This document shows positions 10,623 to 22,800 of a stretch of 64,000 nt of DNA, piece after piece. The translations under genes were made by a program, and so were the position numbers. Below the pieces are notes generated by a model. It was not told the DNA's origin, made no database searches, and saw only the letters and a list, made by a program, of their open reading frames with translations. Numbering within the stretch: the stretch's first letter is position 1; the number at the start of each line of letters is the position of its first letter. This DNA is from Mikania micrantha (Eukaryota > Streptophyta > Magnoliopsida > Asterales > Asteraceae): positions 62,863,433-62,927,432 of the forward strand of contig CM018695.1 of the NCBI GenBank assembly GCA_009363875.1. Reading direction: 5' to 3'.

Positions 10623-12850
10623 TGTAAGCCCCAAACCCACCAACACATGCCACGTGTGTTTAAACGACAAATGAAAATAGGTCCCAGATTTTTCAAACCG
10701 ACAAATGTAATTAACACCATAAACACTCCATTTACATACGACTTTACAAAATAATTGATGTTAATTAAACATTCAATAACAAAAATTATATTTGAGTTAT
10801 CACCAAAAACCTTTGTTTAACACCAACAAAGTAAAACCACAAAAAGTGTTTGATCCGAATCCCTGCGAGGCAAACCGATCACGACCCCGTTCACCCCTTC
10901 CGTTCACCTGAAACACCATAATTAAGTCACCATTAGTTCATTAGAACTAAGTAAGATCACCATGCCCGACCACACGAGCTTACATGACCCAAAAAGTCAA
11001 TTTTGGTCAAATTTTACTCGGGGCGTATGGTTTAGGCGTATCTGAGGCGTATCACAGACAAAATCAATAGTTGAAGCTGAAGGAGGCGTATGATACGCCC
11101 CCCCAGGCGTATCATACGCCGGGCATCACCTGCACATCAATTTTTGCTGTTTTAAGCCATCTCAACCCCTTTCGCTCAAATACGACCGTTCCAATACCCC
11201 CATAAACATTATATAACACCATATAATCATATTAAACACCTTAATTCACCAAATTATAACCATCATGGTCATAATATCAAACGATTTACTAACGGGTCGT
11301 TTGCACCCAAAACTCCATTGAAATCTTATTCCACAAGATTTCTCAAGTTAAGTAAACCACACCACTTGTGTTTTACTAACTTGATTACACCCAACAAAGA
11401 ACATTCACACACCATGTGAATAATTCAATGTCATAATCACACCACTTGTGATTCAAAACACCAAGATTAAGTCAATTTCAAATATAAATTCACACACCTT
11501 GTGAACTATTTGCATACAACCACCACATATAAAAATAAACACTGAGTCAATCATAGACTAGTATTAGAACACCATTTCAACAATAATCAAGCAACATATA
11601 TCACCTATTGCTCATTATTGACTAGCAACAAGATCATAATCACCAACTCACCTAAAAGTCAAATCTTTCACTATAACATTCATACATGCATAACACCATT
11701 ACACATAACAAGTAAAAGATTTGGGTGACTTACCTTGTTCCAACGTGCTATCCTCTATAACCAATTCCTTCCCGGGTCGTTTGGTTTCACCCACACCTTC
11801 ACTATCAATTCCTATTATCACAACTAATAGGTTTAATATAAAGTTTGACCACAATTAGTCAACATACACCCCTTTCACCCCAATGTCAACATTTTCAATC
11901 TAATTTGTTTCCAATTGACCCTTAACCATATCAATTCACCATTGTTGATGTTATAAACCCACATAATTCACATCACCATTGGTTTAAACCAATTTTAAGT
12001 TAAATACCCTACTTGGCATTTCATCATACACCTTGTATGCACAAATTCATGTGCTAATGATCATTCATCATTAAAACACCTATGTAACTCCATTATTATG
12101 TTTAAAATTGATCAATATCAACAATTTCACCACAAACTACAACAATATAGTGAATATCATCAAATCCCCACCTTTAAACACTAACTTTACACACCATAGT
12201 CATCAACTCCATGAAAACCCCATTTCTCCCATTTTCATAACATGTAAATCATGAAAGAAAACAATTAAAAGTTGTTCCTACATGATTATCAACATCATTA
12301 ACAACATTTAACACTCTCAAAACACCAAATTTGAGAGTTTTACCCATCAAACTCACACCCCCCATGGTGACCCACGAAAATCCCATCAAAACCCCCAAAA
12401 TTTCATACCTAGATGTAGCTTGATGCAAGAAGAACTCCAATTTATGGTTGCATTAGAGTTTAGACCAAAACCCAAGCACCAATTTGATCAAACTTTGAAG
12501 TTTCTTGAGTTTTCTCCTCCTCCCTTCCCTTGGTTCACGTTTCCAGCCAAAACACACACACATGAATGTGAAATGTTGACCAAGTCAACATTAAACCCCT
12601 CTTGTAATTCAAGTTTCACCTATTGTCAATTCTAGCCCCTCAATTACTAGTTAAATCAAACTAGTTATAACTAACTAAGTTAAGTTAGTAAACACTCACC
12701 ATATAATTGTAGCTAACAATTATTATTAGAACACCCACCAAATAATATTTAATATAATTAAATCTTATAAAACACCCTTATATTAAAATAAACACAATTC
12801 ATACACCAATTATGTTTATTTATAATATTTCCCCAAAATGGGTTGTTACA
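10623..12850 (-). repeat. Element D 5' LTR
   Basis: 2228-bp partner of 6475-8703 with the same contents (GGCGTAT hairpin at 11085-11120, TTAGTTC/GAACTAA stem at 10933-10950). Near identity of the LTR pair is the evidence for recent insertion. Confidence 0.93.
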
Positions 12851-14240
12851 AGTCGTCTGTTCCATCAGGAAGAGATAAGATAGGTGCACTACCGAGCTTC
12901 TGCTTGAGAAGTTGGAATTCAGCTTCTTGCTTGTCAGTCCAGAGATACTTCTTGTCCTTGTGGGTTAAAGTTGTGAGTGGTTGGGCTATCTTTGAAAATC
13001 CTTCAATAAATCTTCGATAATATCCTGCCAAGCCTAGGAATTGTCGCACCTCAGTTGGGGTCTTTGGTGCTTCCCAGTTCTTGATCGTCTCTATCTTAGA
13101 TTTATCCACATGAATCTCTTGTTCATTCACAACGTGACCCAAGAATTGGACTTCTTGAATCCAGAAGTCCCACTTTGAGAGCTTAGCGTACAACTTCTCT
13201 TTCCGTAGTAGTTCAAGAGCCAATTGAAGATGCTCTTTGTGTTCCTCTTGGGTTTTGGAGTAGATGAGAATATCGTCTATAAAGACAATGATAAACTTGT
13301 CGAGGTAGGGTTTGCACACTCTATTCATGAGATCCATGAATACTGCGGGTGCGTTTGTGAGACCAAACGGCATGACCAAAAACACGTAATGACCATACCG
13401 AGTGCGAAAAGCAGTCTTTGGGATATCTTCCTCTTGAATCCTAAGTTGGTGGTATCGAGATCGTAGATCGATCTTTGAGTAGTAGCTCGATCCTTGTAGC
13501 TGATCGAACAAATCGTCAATGTGAGGGAAGGGGTAGCGGTTCTTGATTGTCACTTTGTTTAAATCTTGATAGTCGATGCACATACGGAATGTGCCATCCT
13601 TCTTCTTTACGAACAAGACCGGAGCTCTCCAAGGTGAGAAGCTTGGTCTAACGAAACCCTTGTCCAACAGTTCCTGGAGTTGGTTGGAGAGTTCCTGCAT
13701 CTCGGAAGGTGAAAGTCGATATGGTTCTTGTGCGATAGGTGCTGCTCCCGGCACGAGGTCTATGCTAAACTCCACTTGTCGAGGTGGCGGTAGTCCTGGT
13801 AGATCCTCGAGGAATACGTCGGGATAGTCGCATGATAAGTGCCAGAATGGCTGGGTATCCCTTTCGCAAACATTTGTGAGTTTTCATGCATGAAATGATG
13901 TTCAGAGGAGTGTCGCTCCTTTCGCCGTTGATGTTTAAAGTTCCTCCATTAGGGAGGGGTATACGTACAACCTTGTCATGACAAACTATCTCAGCTTGGT
14001 TTTCAGACAACCAATCCATGCCCACTACGACATCAAAACTGCCTAGTGTAACTGGCATGAGGTCAATCTTAAATGTACGATTTGCTAGCTCCAAGGTGCA
14101 TTCTCTCAGAATGTGCTTAGTTACAATTAACATACCATCAGCTAGCTCTACGGTGTACTCAACCTCTAAGGGTGTTGGGGTTATGGCAAGTATCTCACTA
14201 AAATCCTTAGATATAAAGCTTTTCTCAGCTCTAGTATCAA
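12851..14240 (-). pseudogene. Element C protease and reverse transcriptase (gypsy)
   Basis: Aspartic protease followed by RT. The protease active site at about 14210-14230 reads FDTRAEKSF where families have FDTGADRSF, so the catalytic DTG is damaged. The conserved FKIDLMPVTLGSFDVVVGMDW and IPLPNGGTL follow. RT (13775-12856) is open for about 309 codons: FVKKKDGTFRMCIDYQDL, DLRSRYHQLR (Gly replaced by Arg), FRTRYGHYVFLVMPFGL, the catalytic VFIDDILIYS, and FLGLAGYYRRFIEG. Protease and RT are in different frames near 13780. RT stops at the D insertion and continues as RNase H at 6474. D thus split a pol gene that already carried defects. Confidence 0.9.
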
Positions 14241-15578
14241 ACTATACAAAAGCATAATTATCATTCAAGAGGTACGTACCAGTTGCAAGGTTGGGATCCC
14301 TTCTGGCCTCCTTTTCCCCAATCACAAAGGCTCGTCCCTTCGGACCGTGGTTGTTCCCGTTATTGTTGTTGTTTTTCAGATGTGGGCAGTCCTTCATGAA
14401 GTGCCCTGGCTTTCCACATTCGAAGCAACCTTTTGGTGCTTCAAGTTGTTGTTGCTGCTATTGCGGGGTCTTTGCCAGTATCTTGCCTCTACAATCCTTG
14501 GCGAGGTGTCCTCCTTCGCCACACCGTTGGCATCGGATAGAGCTGCATTGTCCCAAGGCATGATGTAAGTTGCATTTGTTGCACTTGGGGTGTTTGCCCG
14601 CATAGGCTCCTGAGCTTTGATTGGTTGGGATGGGTGGTGTGTAAGCTTGAGGCGACCCAAACTTACATTGTTGTGGTGGTGGTTGGAGAGTGGAAGTTTT
14701 GCTCAGGGTGTTATCCCATTTGCGTTTGTTATCTGTGGTTGTGGTTACAGCACCACGGGGTGTTAAGAGTCCTTGTGCGACGGCTGAGTTAGTGAGCTTG
14801 TGGGCTAGTCGCATAGCTTGTTGCATGGTAATGGGGTCAGCAGAGAGCACCGTACCCTGAATTTGAGGTGGCAGTCCCTCAATATACTTCTCTATGTGCT
14901 TGTAGGGTGGGGTTACCATTTCCGGACACAGGTCTGCCGGCTCATATGATCGAGCAGTGTATGCCTCGACCTTGGAACCAATCATCTTGTGGTTCCAGAA
15001 TTAAGTGTATGCCTCGACCACGAGGACAGTATTCGTGGTTCAACATCCTCTTGAAATCATCCCAAGGTAGGGCGTTGGCTGCATCGAGCCCTAGGTTTTG
15101 AACATTGGCATTCCACCACGTGAGGGCAGCTCCCTCAAGAGTTCCAGCAGCGAACTTGACCCTGTCTTCGTTCCTGCAGTTGCTCGTGGAAAAGGTCGAC
15201 TCCGCCTTTTCCATCCAGCGTAATAACCCGACGGCACCCTCAGTGCCGCTGAATGAGTCAGGTTTGCAGTCCAGAAACATTTTGAATGTCCATGGAGGTG
15301 GATTGACGTTTGCTCCTGCGATATGCAAGGAAAGAAATTGGATTCAAAATCCGTTAAAAACGCTGTATTGGAAAGGAGTGATTATGATGCAAGGTGAACG
15401 TGCAATGAAATTCGTTACCTTGGTTCAGTTTGCCCTGATTATGGGTAGCTTCTCGTGCAGCAAGCGCCTCTTCAACTCGCTCGTTGATGAGTGCGTTCAA
15501 TTCAGCTGGTGTTAGACTGATGGTTTCGCTTCCGCCCGCATTCCTGCGTCCTCCGCGTCTTCCAGCCATGATCTTCAT
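14241..15578 (-). pseudogene. Element C gag (gypsy)
   Basis: Capsid-nucleocapsid gene. The start at 15578 reads MKIMAGRRGGRRNAGG, or an internal start at MAGRRGG. Next come TPAELNALINERVEEALAAR, then after a 103-bp intron-like gap ANVNPPPWTFKMFLDCKP, ALTWWNANVQNLG, EYCPRG, IEKYIEGLPPQIQG and LAHKLTNSAVAQG. Three zinc fingers follow: CNKCNLHHALGQC, CQRCGEGGHLAKDC and a final CFECGKPGHFMKDC-type knuckle. Breaks: a frameshift and a templated 15-bp duplication (GTGTATGCCTCGACC at 14959 and 15005) near the end of the capsid, and a stop in the Gln run near 14460. Confidence 0.88.
15316..15418 (-). other. Possible 103-bp intron in element C gag
   Basis: The minus strand reads AACCAAG|GTAACG at 15418 and ATATCGCAG|GAGCAAACG at 15316. 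Removing this GT...AG stretch joins NQ-G-ANVNPPP in frame (phase 1), in line with the continuous gag of element G. The piece has stops in the gag frame. It could instead be a small insertion that only looks like an intron. Confidence 0.5.
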
Positions 15579-15880
15579 AGCGAGAATAAGTGTTAGTGTT
15601 TGTCTAATGACTAATGTAGTGTGTGCAGTAGGTACTGGAAGGAAACATGTAGAGCTATCGGCTCCTCCCCGTCATGCGCAATCACATGCGGTGACGATAG
15701 TGACATCATATCTATTATGCGCATAGTAAGTGTGCGTACAATCATGTATGCAAATATAAGTGCTTACGTAGATTAGTACTTTTGCTACTAGCCCTCTATG
15801 TGTGTGGAGACTAGTGGTTATAGACTAAGTTCACTAAATGCAAACCTAATTCGCAATAACCGGAGTCTCTGATACCAATC
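15579..15880 (-). promoter_or_regulatory. Element C leader and tRNA-Met primer binding site
   Basis: Short leader without a gene. The plus strand CTCTGATACCA at 15867-15877 is the complement of TGGTATCAGAG, the usual initiator-methionine tRNA site, three bases from the LTR end. Element C has no pre-gag ORF, unlike A and G. Confidence 0.9.
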
Positions 15881-18646
15881 TGTCGCACCCTGAGAAATCC
15901 CGTCCCTTCCAGGGTGCGAGCGACAGACTGTCAGGATCGCAGTCTCCGGTCACACAATTGTGAGACCTACATGTCTGGTTTCATGCATACATCCATTAAC
16001 TTGGATAAAACAGTTTTGTAAAATCAGAGTTGTGGAAGTAAAGTATAAGTTATCAAAACAGGTTAGAGTTCATAATTTGCGGAAGCGTTGTTAAAACAGT
16101 TTTCAAAACAAAACAGAGTAATAGTTTGCGGAAGCGGTTTAAGTAATAATCATTACATAACAAATCAAATGTTTAAATGTTCTCAATCCTAAGACACTAA
16201 AGCTGATGCTTGGGACTCCATCCTAGCATCCTATCCTCATGTGCGTCCCTTAGTTACCTGAGAAAACATGCGAGAAAAAGGGTCAACACAAAGGTTGGTG
16301 AGAGCACATGTTTTTCATAAGTAGTAAAAATCAAATATTTAAAGTAAGAGTTGTGATTTACATATCACTACAATGCAGTATCAATTGATAGCTAGTCAAT
16401 ACAGTTATATTATATGCGGGTTCGTACCGAAGCTGACAGTTGTTCCTCCCGCCATGTCCATCACAAGACAATGGCAAAGTGTTGGTCAATATTGCACCCA
16501 TTCCGACCTCCAGTCAGGTTGGCCTCCTGGGCGCGATGGGAGGTGCTTGTCAGGCCCAAATAGCACTATTCAAGATTACCACGCTAGGCGCTACATGCTA
16601 CTAACGGTTCGTGGAGTATCACGAGGACTTGTAGTTGTGATGTGGTCCACACATATACATATAGTGATAAAGCATGTCCATATGTAAATAAAATGAGTTG
16701 TTCATAAAACAGTTTATCATGCAATGTTTTCTCCCCCAAAGGTAGAAAAAGTAAAAAGGGGTCGTGAACTCTCCTGATTAAGCAGTTCCGGTTTATGTGT
16801 GCTCGCTACTTGCGAGTGCTAGCAGTCCTGCTAGTAAGCACCTATAACCATATAGGTGTGAGTATGTGTTTTGTGGTGCGTTGTATCCCATACAACTCCA
16901 AGTGTTGGTGTGCTCAACCGAGTGTGTGTGTTGACTTGTGTTGACTCGACGAATCGTTGATGACACGTTTGTTGTGTATGTGTCTTAATGCAAATAAGAC
17001 ACCAACATGCATCCTATGGCTCTAATCATGATGTTTTCACGAAATCAAGTTTTGAAAATCATAATGTTCCCGTTTCGGGAAACTTTCTATATTTAGAAGG
17101 TTTCTATTTTTGGAAGGTATAGTTATGGAATCCCATTTCATAAAACTAATAACTCTAGTATGTTTGTAAAAACACGTTTAAACACTTAAAGTATTTCATT
17201 TGCACATAAATCGCCATTTATGCCACTTTCCCCAAATAAAGTTTCCTAAAATAGCAAGCTCTAGTTTAAAAGCTTGTTTTCACAAATCCAAGTTTCCAAT
17301 ATGTTTAGAAATCATTTTTAAACATATTTCAATGATCACAAATCATCAAAACATCTTAAAACATCAAAAGCCCTCTTTTGATTTCAAAAAGTTTCCTTAT
17401 ATAGCAAGTTTCTTCGAAACCATGTTTTTAAGAAAATCAAATGCTCAAATGTGTTTCTAAACACTCCAATATACATTTGACATCATCTAGACATGTCTAA
17501 CATATCTAGATCATCACAAATCTATGACTTGCAACATAAAAGTTTCCTTTTATGGCAAGCTCCACAAAAACATCATCAAATCAACAAAACCCAATCCTAG
17601 ATGGTTTCTATCATCCATCTAATTCAAAATATATCAACAAACACTCTAGACCTACTGAAAATTCGTGTATGTGAGCGGATCGGAGTTGTATGTGATCTAA
17701 GACACTTGCATGTGGGTTTTTAGCCCTTGCATGTACGATCTAACTATTAATAAACTTGTAAAACTACCTTAGATGCTAGAATTCGAGTTGTAGCAGGTGT
17801 AACAAGCCCTGGAAGTGGCTGAAGGTGATCCTCTTGCGTGTTGATGGCTTCCAAGACTTCCTATGGGAGCTCCAATGGTCCAAAGCACTCCAAAGTTGCA
17901 AGAGATGACTTCAAATGGTGTTAACAGAGGTTTGGGATAGATTTGGCAGAGGTTTTGGTCGAGAATAAGTGAAGAAACTCGGGGGAAATGGAAGAAATCC
18001 GAGTGAAATGAGTTTGGAGTTGATTTTATAGTTCTTTTGATCTGCATGGCCTTCGCGTACCGCCGAGGCTAATCAAAAGTTTCTTCGCGTACCGCCGATG
18101 AATTCAGGTGTCTCGACTCCGGCTTTTCTTCGCGTACCACCAAGCTGTTCGCCAAAGGCCTTGGCGTACCGCGACGGGTCCATTTTCCAGTTTTTTGATT
18201 TTGCCGATTCGATTTCGGTCGTACTCGATTCCCAACGTTTATCCTAAACATCTAATGCATGTTTAGCACAAAATCCTACAATAGCACATAAGTTGTTTGA
18301 TCATCAACGCTCGTGAGACTCGTGTGTGTGCTTCGATAATTCCTCAAATTATCTTTGATAGTTCGCGTTCGTTGCTACGAACCTTTTGCATGCTTGATTA
18401 ACCAATATCAACATGTATCGCACAATCCAATAATTCCACGAATTATTGTTTTGCGTTTGTGTTTGTCACACTTGGTTTCCAAAACCAATGTGCAATGTAT
18501 GATTCGATAGTTCCTCGAACTATCGTTTCGTAGTTGTTTGATTCTGACTCATCTAATTAAACATAATTAAATGAAATACAACAAGTATGAATATGAAATA
18601 CAAAGTAGTAAGAGTTGCAATTTACCTGAAATTGTCGGGTGTCACA
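15881..18646 (-). repeat. Element C 5' LTR
   Basis: 2766-bp LTR. Sense start TGTGACACCCGAC (plus-strand end GTCACA at 18646) and sense end GGGTGCGACA (plus-strand TGTCGCACCC at 15881). About 376 bp before its sense end it carries the CTCACCAACCTTTGTGTTGAC...CATGTTTTCTCAGG motif (16257-16303). Near its sense start it holds four copies of a CTTCGCGTACCGCC word (18051-18173). The right flank, TAAAG at 18647, is element B gag, so C is inserted in B. The matching 3' LTR and second TAAAG are gone. Confidence 0.88.
18051..18173. repeat. CTTCGCGTACCGCC cluster in C LTR
   Basis: Copies start at 18051, 18083, 18128 (CTTCGCGTACCACC) and 18160 (CTTGGCGTACCGCG). Spacing is uneven (32, 45 and 32 bp), so this is a dispersed short word and not a simple tandem array. 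Confidence 0.8.
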
Positions 18647-19493
18647 TAAAGGTACCAAACGAAAGTGGTTTGGTAAAAACAAAACGAAAGCCCCAGTTGA
18701 GATCAGTCAGAACAAACCAATGGTGAAGAACTATGGTGCAACTATTCCTGAAAGGAGAGCTTACACCGGCCAGGTGCCCAAATGCAACAAGTGTCTATAC
18801 TATCACACAGGATCATGTCATGTTTGCCTGAACTGTAATCGAGTAGGACACTATGCTAGATACTGTAACTTTCCTGCTCAACCACCAAACCAAGCACCAA
18901 GACAAACCAGTCAAACAAATCGGTCGTGCTTCAAGTGTGGAAGTCCCGACCACTTCATGAAAAGCTGTCCAAACAACAATAACACCAATCCGGGGAATGA
19001 AGCAAGGGGAAGAGCTTTTCAGATTGGTGCAACCAAGGAAAGGCGTGATGCGAACATTGTCACTGGTACGTTTCTTCTTAATAATCTATACGCATCAGTT
19101 CTGTTTGATATAGGGGCAGATAAGAGTTTTATCTCTCCTGAATTTGCATCATTACTTTCATTGCCTACGGTAGATCTAGAAACTCCTTATGTCATTGAAC
19201 TTGCTAATGGCAAGTTAATCAAAACTAATAATGTTATTCAAGGGTGTTCCTTGAATATGAATGATCACCTTTTTAATATCAATTTACTTCCTATTGAGCT
19301 TGGGAGCTTTGATGCCGTTGTCAGTATGGACTGGCTTTCTGATAGCCAAGCGGAAGTTTTGTGTCAAAACAAGGTGATCCGTATTCCATTACCGTCAGAT
19401 AATACACTGATAGTACAAGGAGAACGAGCTGGTAGAAAACTTGTTATCATATCTTGTATGCAAACTCAGAAATGCTTACGGAAAGGTTGTTAG
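18647..19493 (+). pseudogene. Element B gag end and protease (gypsy, A family)
   Basis: An open frame starts inside the C LTR, so its N-terminus is not gag. True B sequence begins at 18647. It covers GTKRKWFGKNKTKAP, the fingers CNKCLYYHTGSCHVC, CLNCNRVGHYARYC and CFKCGSPDHFMKSC, then GRAFQIGA and the protease. The protease reads FDIGADKSFISPEF, with Thr/Ser replaced by Ile in the DTGA site, which should inactivate it. The flap-side motif VVSMDWLSDSQAEV and IPLPSDNTL follow. The frame ends at TAG 19491-19493. The first 400 bp duplicate A 4128-4513 with about a dozen amino-acid differences and without the 25-bp deletion seen in A. Confidence 0.88.
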
Positions 19494-20006
19494 GCCTTTC
19501 TAGCACATGTGATCGAGAACTGTTCTTTACAAAAACGTATCAAAGATATTCCGGTAGTCAAGGATTTTCCTGAACTTTTCCTGAGGATGTATCAGGATTA
19601 ACCCCAGTGAGACAAGTTGAATTTTGAATTGACCTGATTCCAAGTGCAGCTCCTGCAGCTAGAGCTTCTTATTGTTTAGCACCCTTAGAAATGCAAGAGC
19701 TTTCAAGTCAAATGCAGGAACTATTAGATAAAGGTTTTATTAGACCTAGTTTCTCACTCTGGGAAGCACCAATTCTTTTTGTGAAAAAGAAGGATGGTTC
19801 ATTCAGAATGTGTATTGACTACAGAGAACTCAATAAATTGACAATAAAAAACCATTATCAATTGCCATGAATAGATGATCTGTTTGATCAACTACAAGTG
19901 CTACTTACTTTTCAAAAATCGATTTAAGATCCGGATATCATCAGTTACGAATTCATGATGATGATGTTCCTAAAACTGCTTTCAGAACTCGATATGGACA
20001 TTAGAG
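19494..20006 (+). pseudogene. Element B reverse transcriptase fragment
   Basis: Continuation of B pol with several stops and frameshifts. Recognisable pieces are the linker KDFPEL, EF-IDLIPSAAPAARA, EMQELSSQMQELLDKGFIRPSFS, FVKKKDGSFRMCIDYRELNKLTIKN, DLRSGYHQLR and PKTAFRTRYGH. It ends at 20006, right before the usual YEFLVMPFG, against the LTR-like segment E. The catalytic FIDD region is absent. Confidence 0.85.
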
Positions 20007-20435
20007 TCACACCCCGAGCCGGTGGGGTTGGATCGGAGTGATAATCGAAATGATCAGATTGTTTACATTGCACATGATATATAAATGAGAAACTTGCTAA
20101 ATAAAATAGAATTACAAAGTTAAATTACATCAGCTAAGTTTATAATTTAACAATGTAAATCTACTATCACATCATAAATCTTCAATCTTGTATCTGCACA
20201 AGATATACAAAATAACTGTGTATGATGTCCAAAACTATGCAGGTTCAAAAAGCTAGGTCCTCTATCTGTAACCTAGTCCAAAAGAAATAACTCTTCCGTT
20301 GACCTGTTCGTCCCCTGAGAAGTCATGCAAAAATAAAGTCAACACATGGTTGGTGAGTTCATTAAGTTCTATAAAATGAGTTTGAGTAACCTGAATGACA
20401 ACCTTAACCTCACCATTAACCACCTATACCATCCA

Positions 20436-20515
20436 GCTTAGTATCCTTATATATAGGGCATATGTAGGGGAACAAGCCCTAGCCAACATCCCACCACATA
20501 CCAAACCACATAGTA
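20436..20515 (-). promoter_or_regulatory. TATATATA hairpin module, copy 3
   Basis: Plus strand TTATATATAGGGCATATGTA from 20448, then GGGGAACAAGCCCT and CATCCCACCACATACC. Short outer arms GTAT (20442-20445) and ATAC (20499-20502). It is the first unit of a 224-bp tandem pair. Confidence 0.5.
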
Positions 20516-20659
20516 TATTGTTCCTGGTGATAATTAAGCATTTCATCCCTTACCTTTGATTCTTAGCATTTGACTCATAGAATTTGATTACCCTGAAAAG
20601 TTTACCTTGATCCCTCGAAATGACAACCTTAACCTCATCAACAACCATCTATGCTATCC

Positions 20660-20730
20660 AATCAAGTATGCTTATATATATGGCATATGTAGGGGAACAA
20701 GCCCCAGCAACATCCCACCACATACCGGAC
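20660..20730 (-). promoter_or_regulatory. TATATATA hairpin module, copy 4
   Basis: Outer arms GTATG (20666-20670) and CATAC (20721-20725). Core TTATATATATGGCATATGTA, inner GGGGAACAAGCCCC, then CATCCCACCA. Second unit of the 224-bp tandem pair. Confidence 0.55.
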
Positions 20731-22558
20731 CACATAACATATTGTTATTGATGATAATTAAGTGTTTTACTCCATTCACCTTCAATTTAGATTTGATTTC
20801 CACAAATAGATTTACCATTTTCTTTTGAGTTCACCATGAAGTCATGATTTCCCCAAATCATTTGTAGAAACATGATATTAAATGTTTAATTAAATAAATG
20901 AATAAGCATTTAAATACAACTAGGACATGATGATTGGGCCTTACTTGACTCAATCAATTAGACCTAGTTGTTGGTGGTTGTCCAAGTTGTACCCTCTCAC
21001 ACGTGATCCATATCAGGCAGGACTCACCAGGAGCCTACCTGAGCATACCGGGATTTTAATGATGCCCATATCAGCTTGACCCAATGGTCTACTGTACATG
21101 CCGAGACTTTACGGATATCCTTTGATTCTTGACCTCTTTGATTCTTTTGATTTTGATTTTGATTTCATTTGATAGTTCACGTTATTGTCCATATATCTTG
21201 AATACAAGAGTCTACTATTTATGCCGGGACTTTATGTGCGTTACACGTGGTCTTGATTTCTATACAACTGACATCCACCTTAACTCAAGTATTAATGATT
21301 ACATTAGATTGTAATGATTTCATTATTTCAATGATTCACACACATTTATGATTTCTGATCTCCTTGAGTCTCTTGATTTTTGATCTTTAGAATTTCCATG
21401 ATTTCACAATGATAATTGATTTTTGATTAGAATCCTTTGTTTTCAGATCACACGATGAATTAGATTTATTTGAACATGATCTTTAGCTTTAATTCTTTTG
21501 GTTTCACTTTGAATTTAGATTCTTGAATTTGAACTGGATGGACTAAGGGTTTGTTTAGAGTCTTAGAATTATGGTATTACTCGTAGGAGTAATTTGATTA
21601 ACTTGTTAGTTAATTCTGCATGGCAATTACCTAGACAGGAGTCTAGGAGTATAAACAAGCATATATAACATACAGTGAATAAAAGCATTTAAATAAACAA
21701 TTTAAATAAAACAGTTTACGCATGCTTCTCAGCCCCGCGTTTAAAAACAAAATGTTTAGAAAAGGGGCAATGAACTCACCTGTGTTGCTATGTAATTGGT
21801 CTATTGCAAAATGCGCGCTCTTGTTGTGGTTTAGGTATCTTCTGATCCTGAGTTGTTTTAAGAGAGTTCGAGTACGATAATTATACATATTAGTAGTCGC
21901 ATCTAAGGTTTAGTCTCGGTGTGTGTAACTAAGTGTCCTAATTATTAGTGTGCTTCTAGGGTTTCATCTAACTAACCTAACTCAAATTCCCATTCGTAAA
22001 CCCAAATCCATAAACAATGACCATTACACCTTAGTGATGTATGGTTTACATTATTCCCATTCAAGGTTTATTAATTAAAACATTTAACTCTCTATTTTTT
22101 ATGTCATTGAGTTAGAAATCATTTTATTAAATTAAAAGATTGTTTTAAATGAAAACTTATAGGTTACTTTAAGAATTTATGATCAACAAGTTAGGCTTAG
22201 GTTAGTCACATACAATTAACCTTAAATCTAACACTAGATCTTTTTTTCCCATAGTCCTTTGTTTGTCCGCGTATATAACTTAGCTTAGAGTGCACAATTG
22301 AACAATCCAATTTAGTTATATACATTCGTATGAGATTTCTAAGTGTTAGATGTAATTATTGAAATTAACCCCAACACTTTATGCAATAACATCCACTAAT
22401 GTATGTTCCTTAATTCGTTCTAAGCTTTGAGTACTCGTATATTCATTTCCTTGTTCTTACAACTAAGTTCAACAGCCCCAGGTACTGAATTTCTTTGATT
22501 AGCTAACACTTTGGATTAAATCAACTCTGGGCAGCAAACCTATTGGCCAATTGGTGTA

Positions 22559-22800
22559 GGTTCGACGAACCTTCTGGGTTCGGCGAACCTTCTGGGTTCG
22601 GCATGCATGCAGGTTTGTCTGACTTGGAAGGTTCGTCTGAGGAAAAAGGTTCGTTGGTCAAAGGTTCGGCCATGTGCAGGTTTGTGAGTCAGGAGTACAC
22701 AGGCTCGGCTTTGGCTTTGGTCAGAGTCGACAGGTTCGGCCACCTACCCACAGGTTCGTCTACCTATGAAAAGGTTCGGCCGATTGTCTGGTTCGCGAAC
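22559..22800. repeat. GGTTCG cluster in segment E
   Basis: Ten exact GGTTCG words in about 240 bp, several followed by GCC or TCT, plus near matches (GGTTTG, GGCTCG). Spacing is irregular. The F LTR has the same word in a comparable cluster. Confidence 0.85.

Larger units (their letters stand above)
6475..12850 (-). mobile_element. Element D: young, nearly non-coding LTR retrotransposon nested in C
   Basis: Complete insertion with LTRs at 6475-8703 and 10623-12850, both starting TGTAAGCC and ending GTTGTTACA on the plus strand. The flanks are the 5-bp target duplication AGTCG (6470-6474 and 12851-12855). By eye the LTRs differ by one base (A7397 against G11544) and one C in a C run (8 against 7). 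The interior is only 1919 bp. The polypurine tract (8704-8720, minus strand) and an integrase-end remnant next to the left LTR set the orientation as minus. No tRNA primer site is seen beside the right LTR. It is a recent insertion of a defective element that would need proteins from elsewhere. Confidence 0.93.

Noticed and set aside
16373..16687. 104-codon open frame in C LTR
   Set aside because: It lies in a region shared with other LTRs as non-coding sequence and resembles no protein family.
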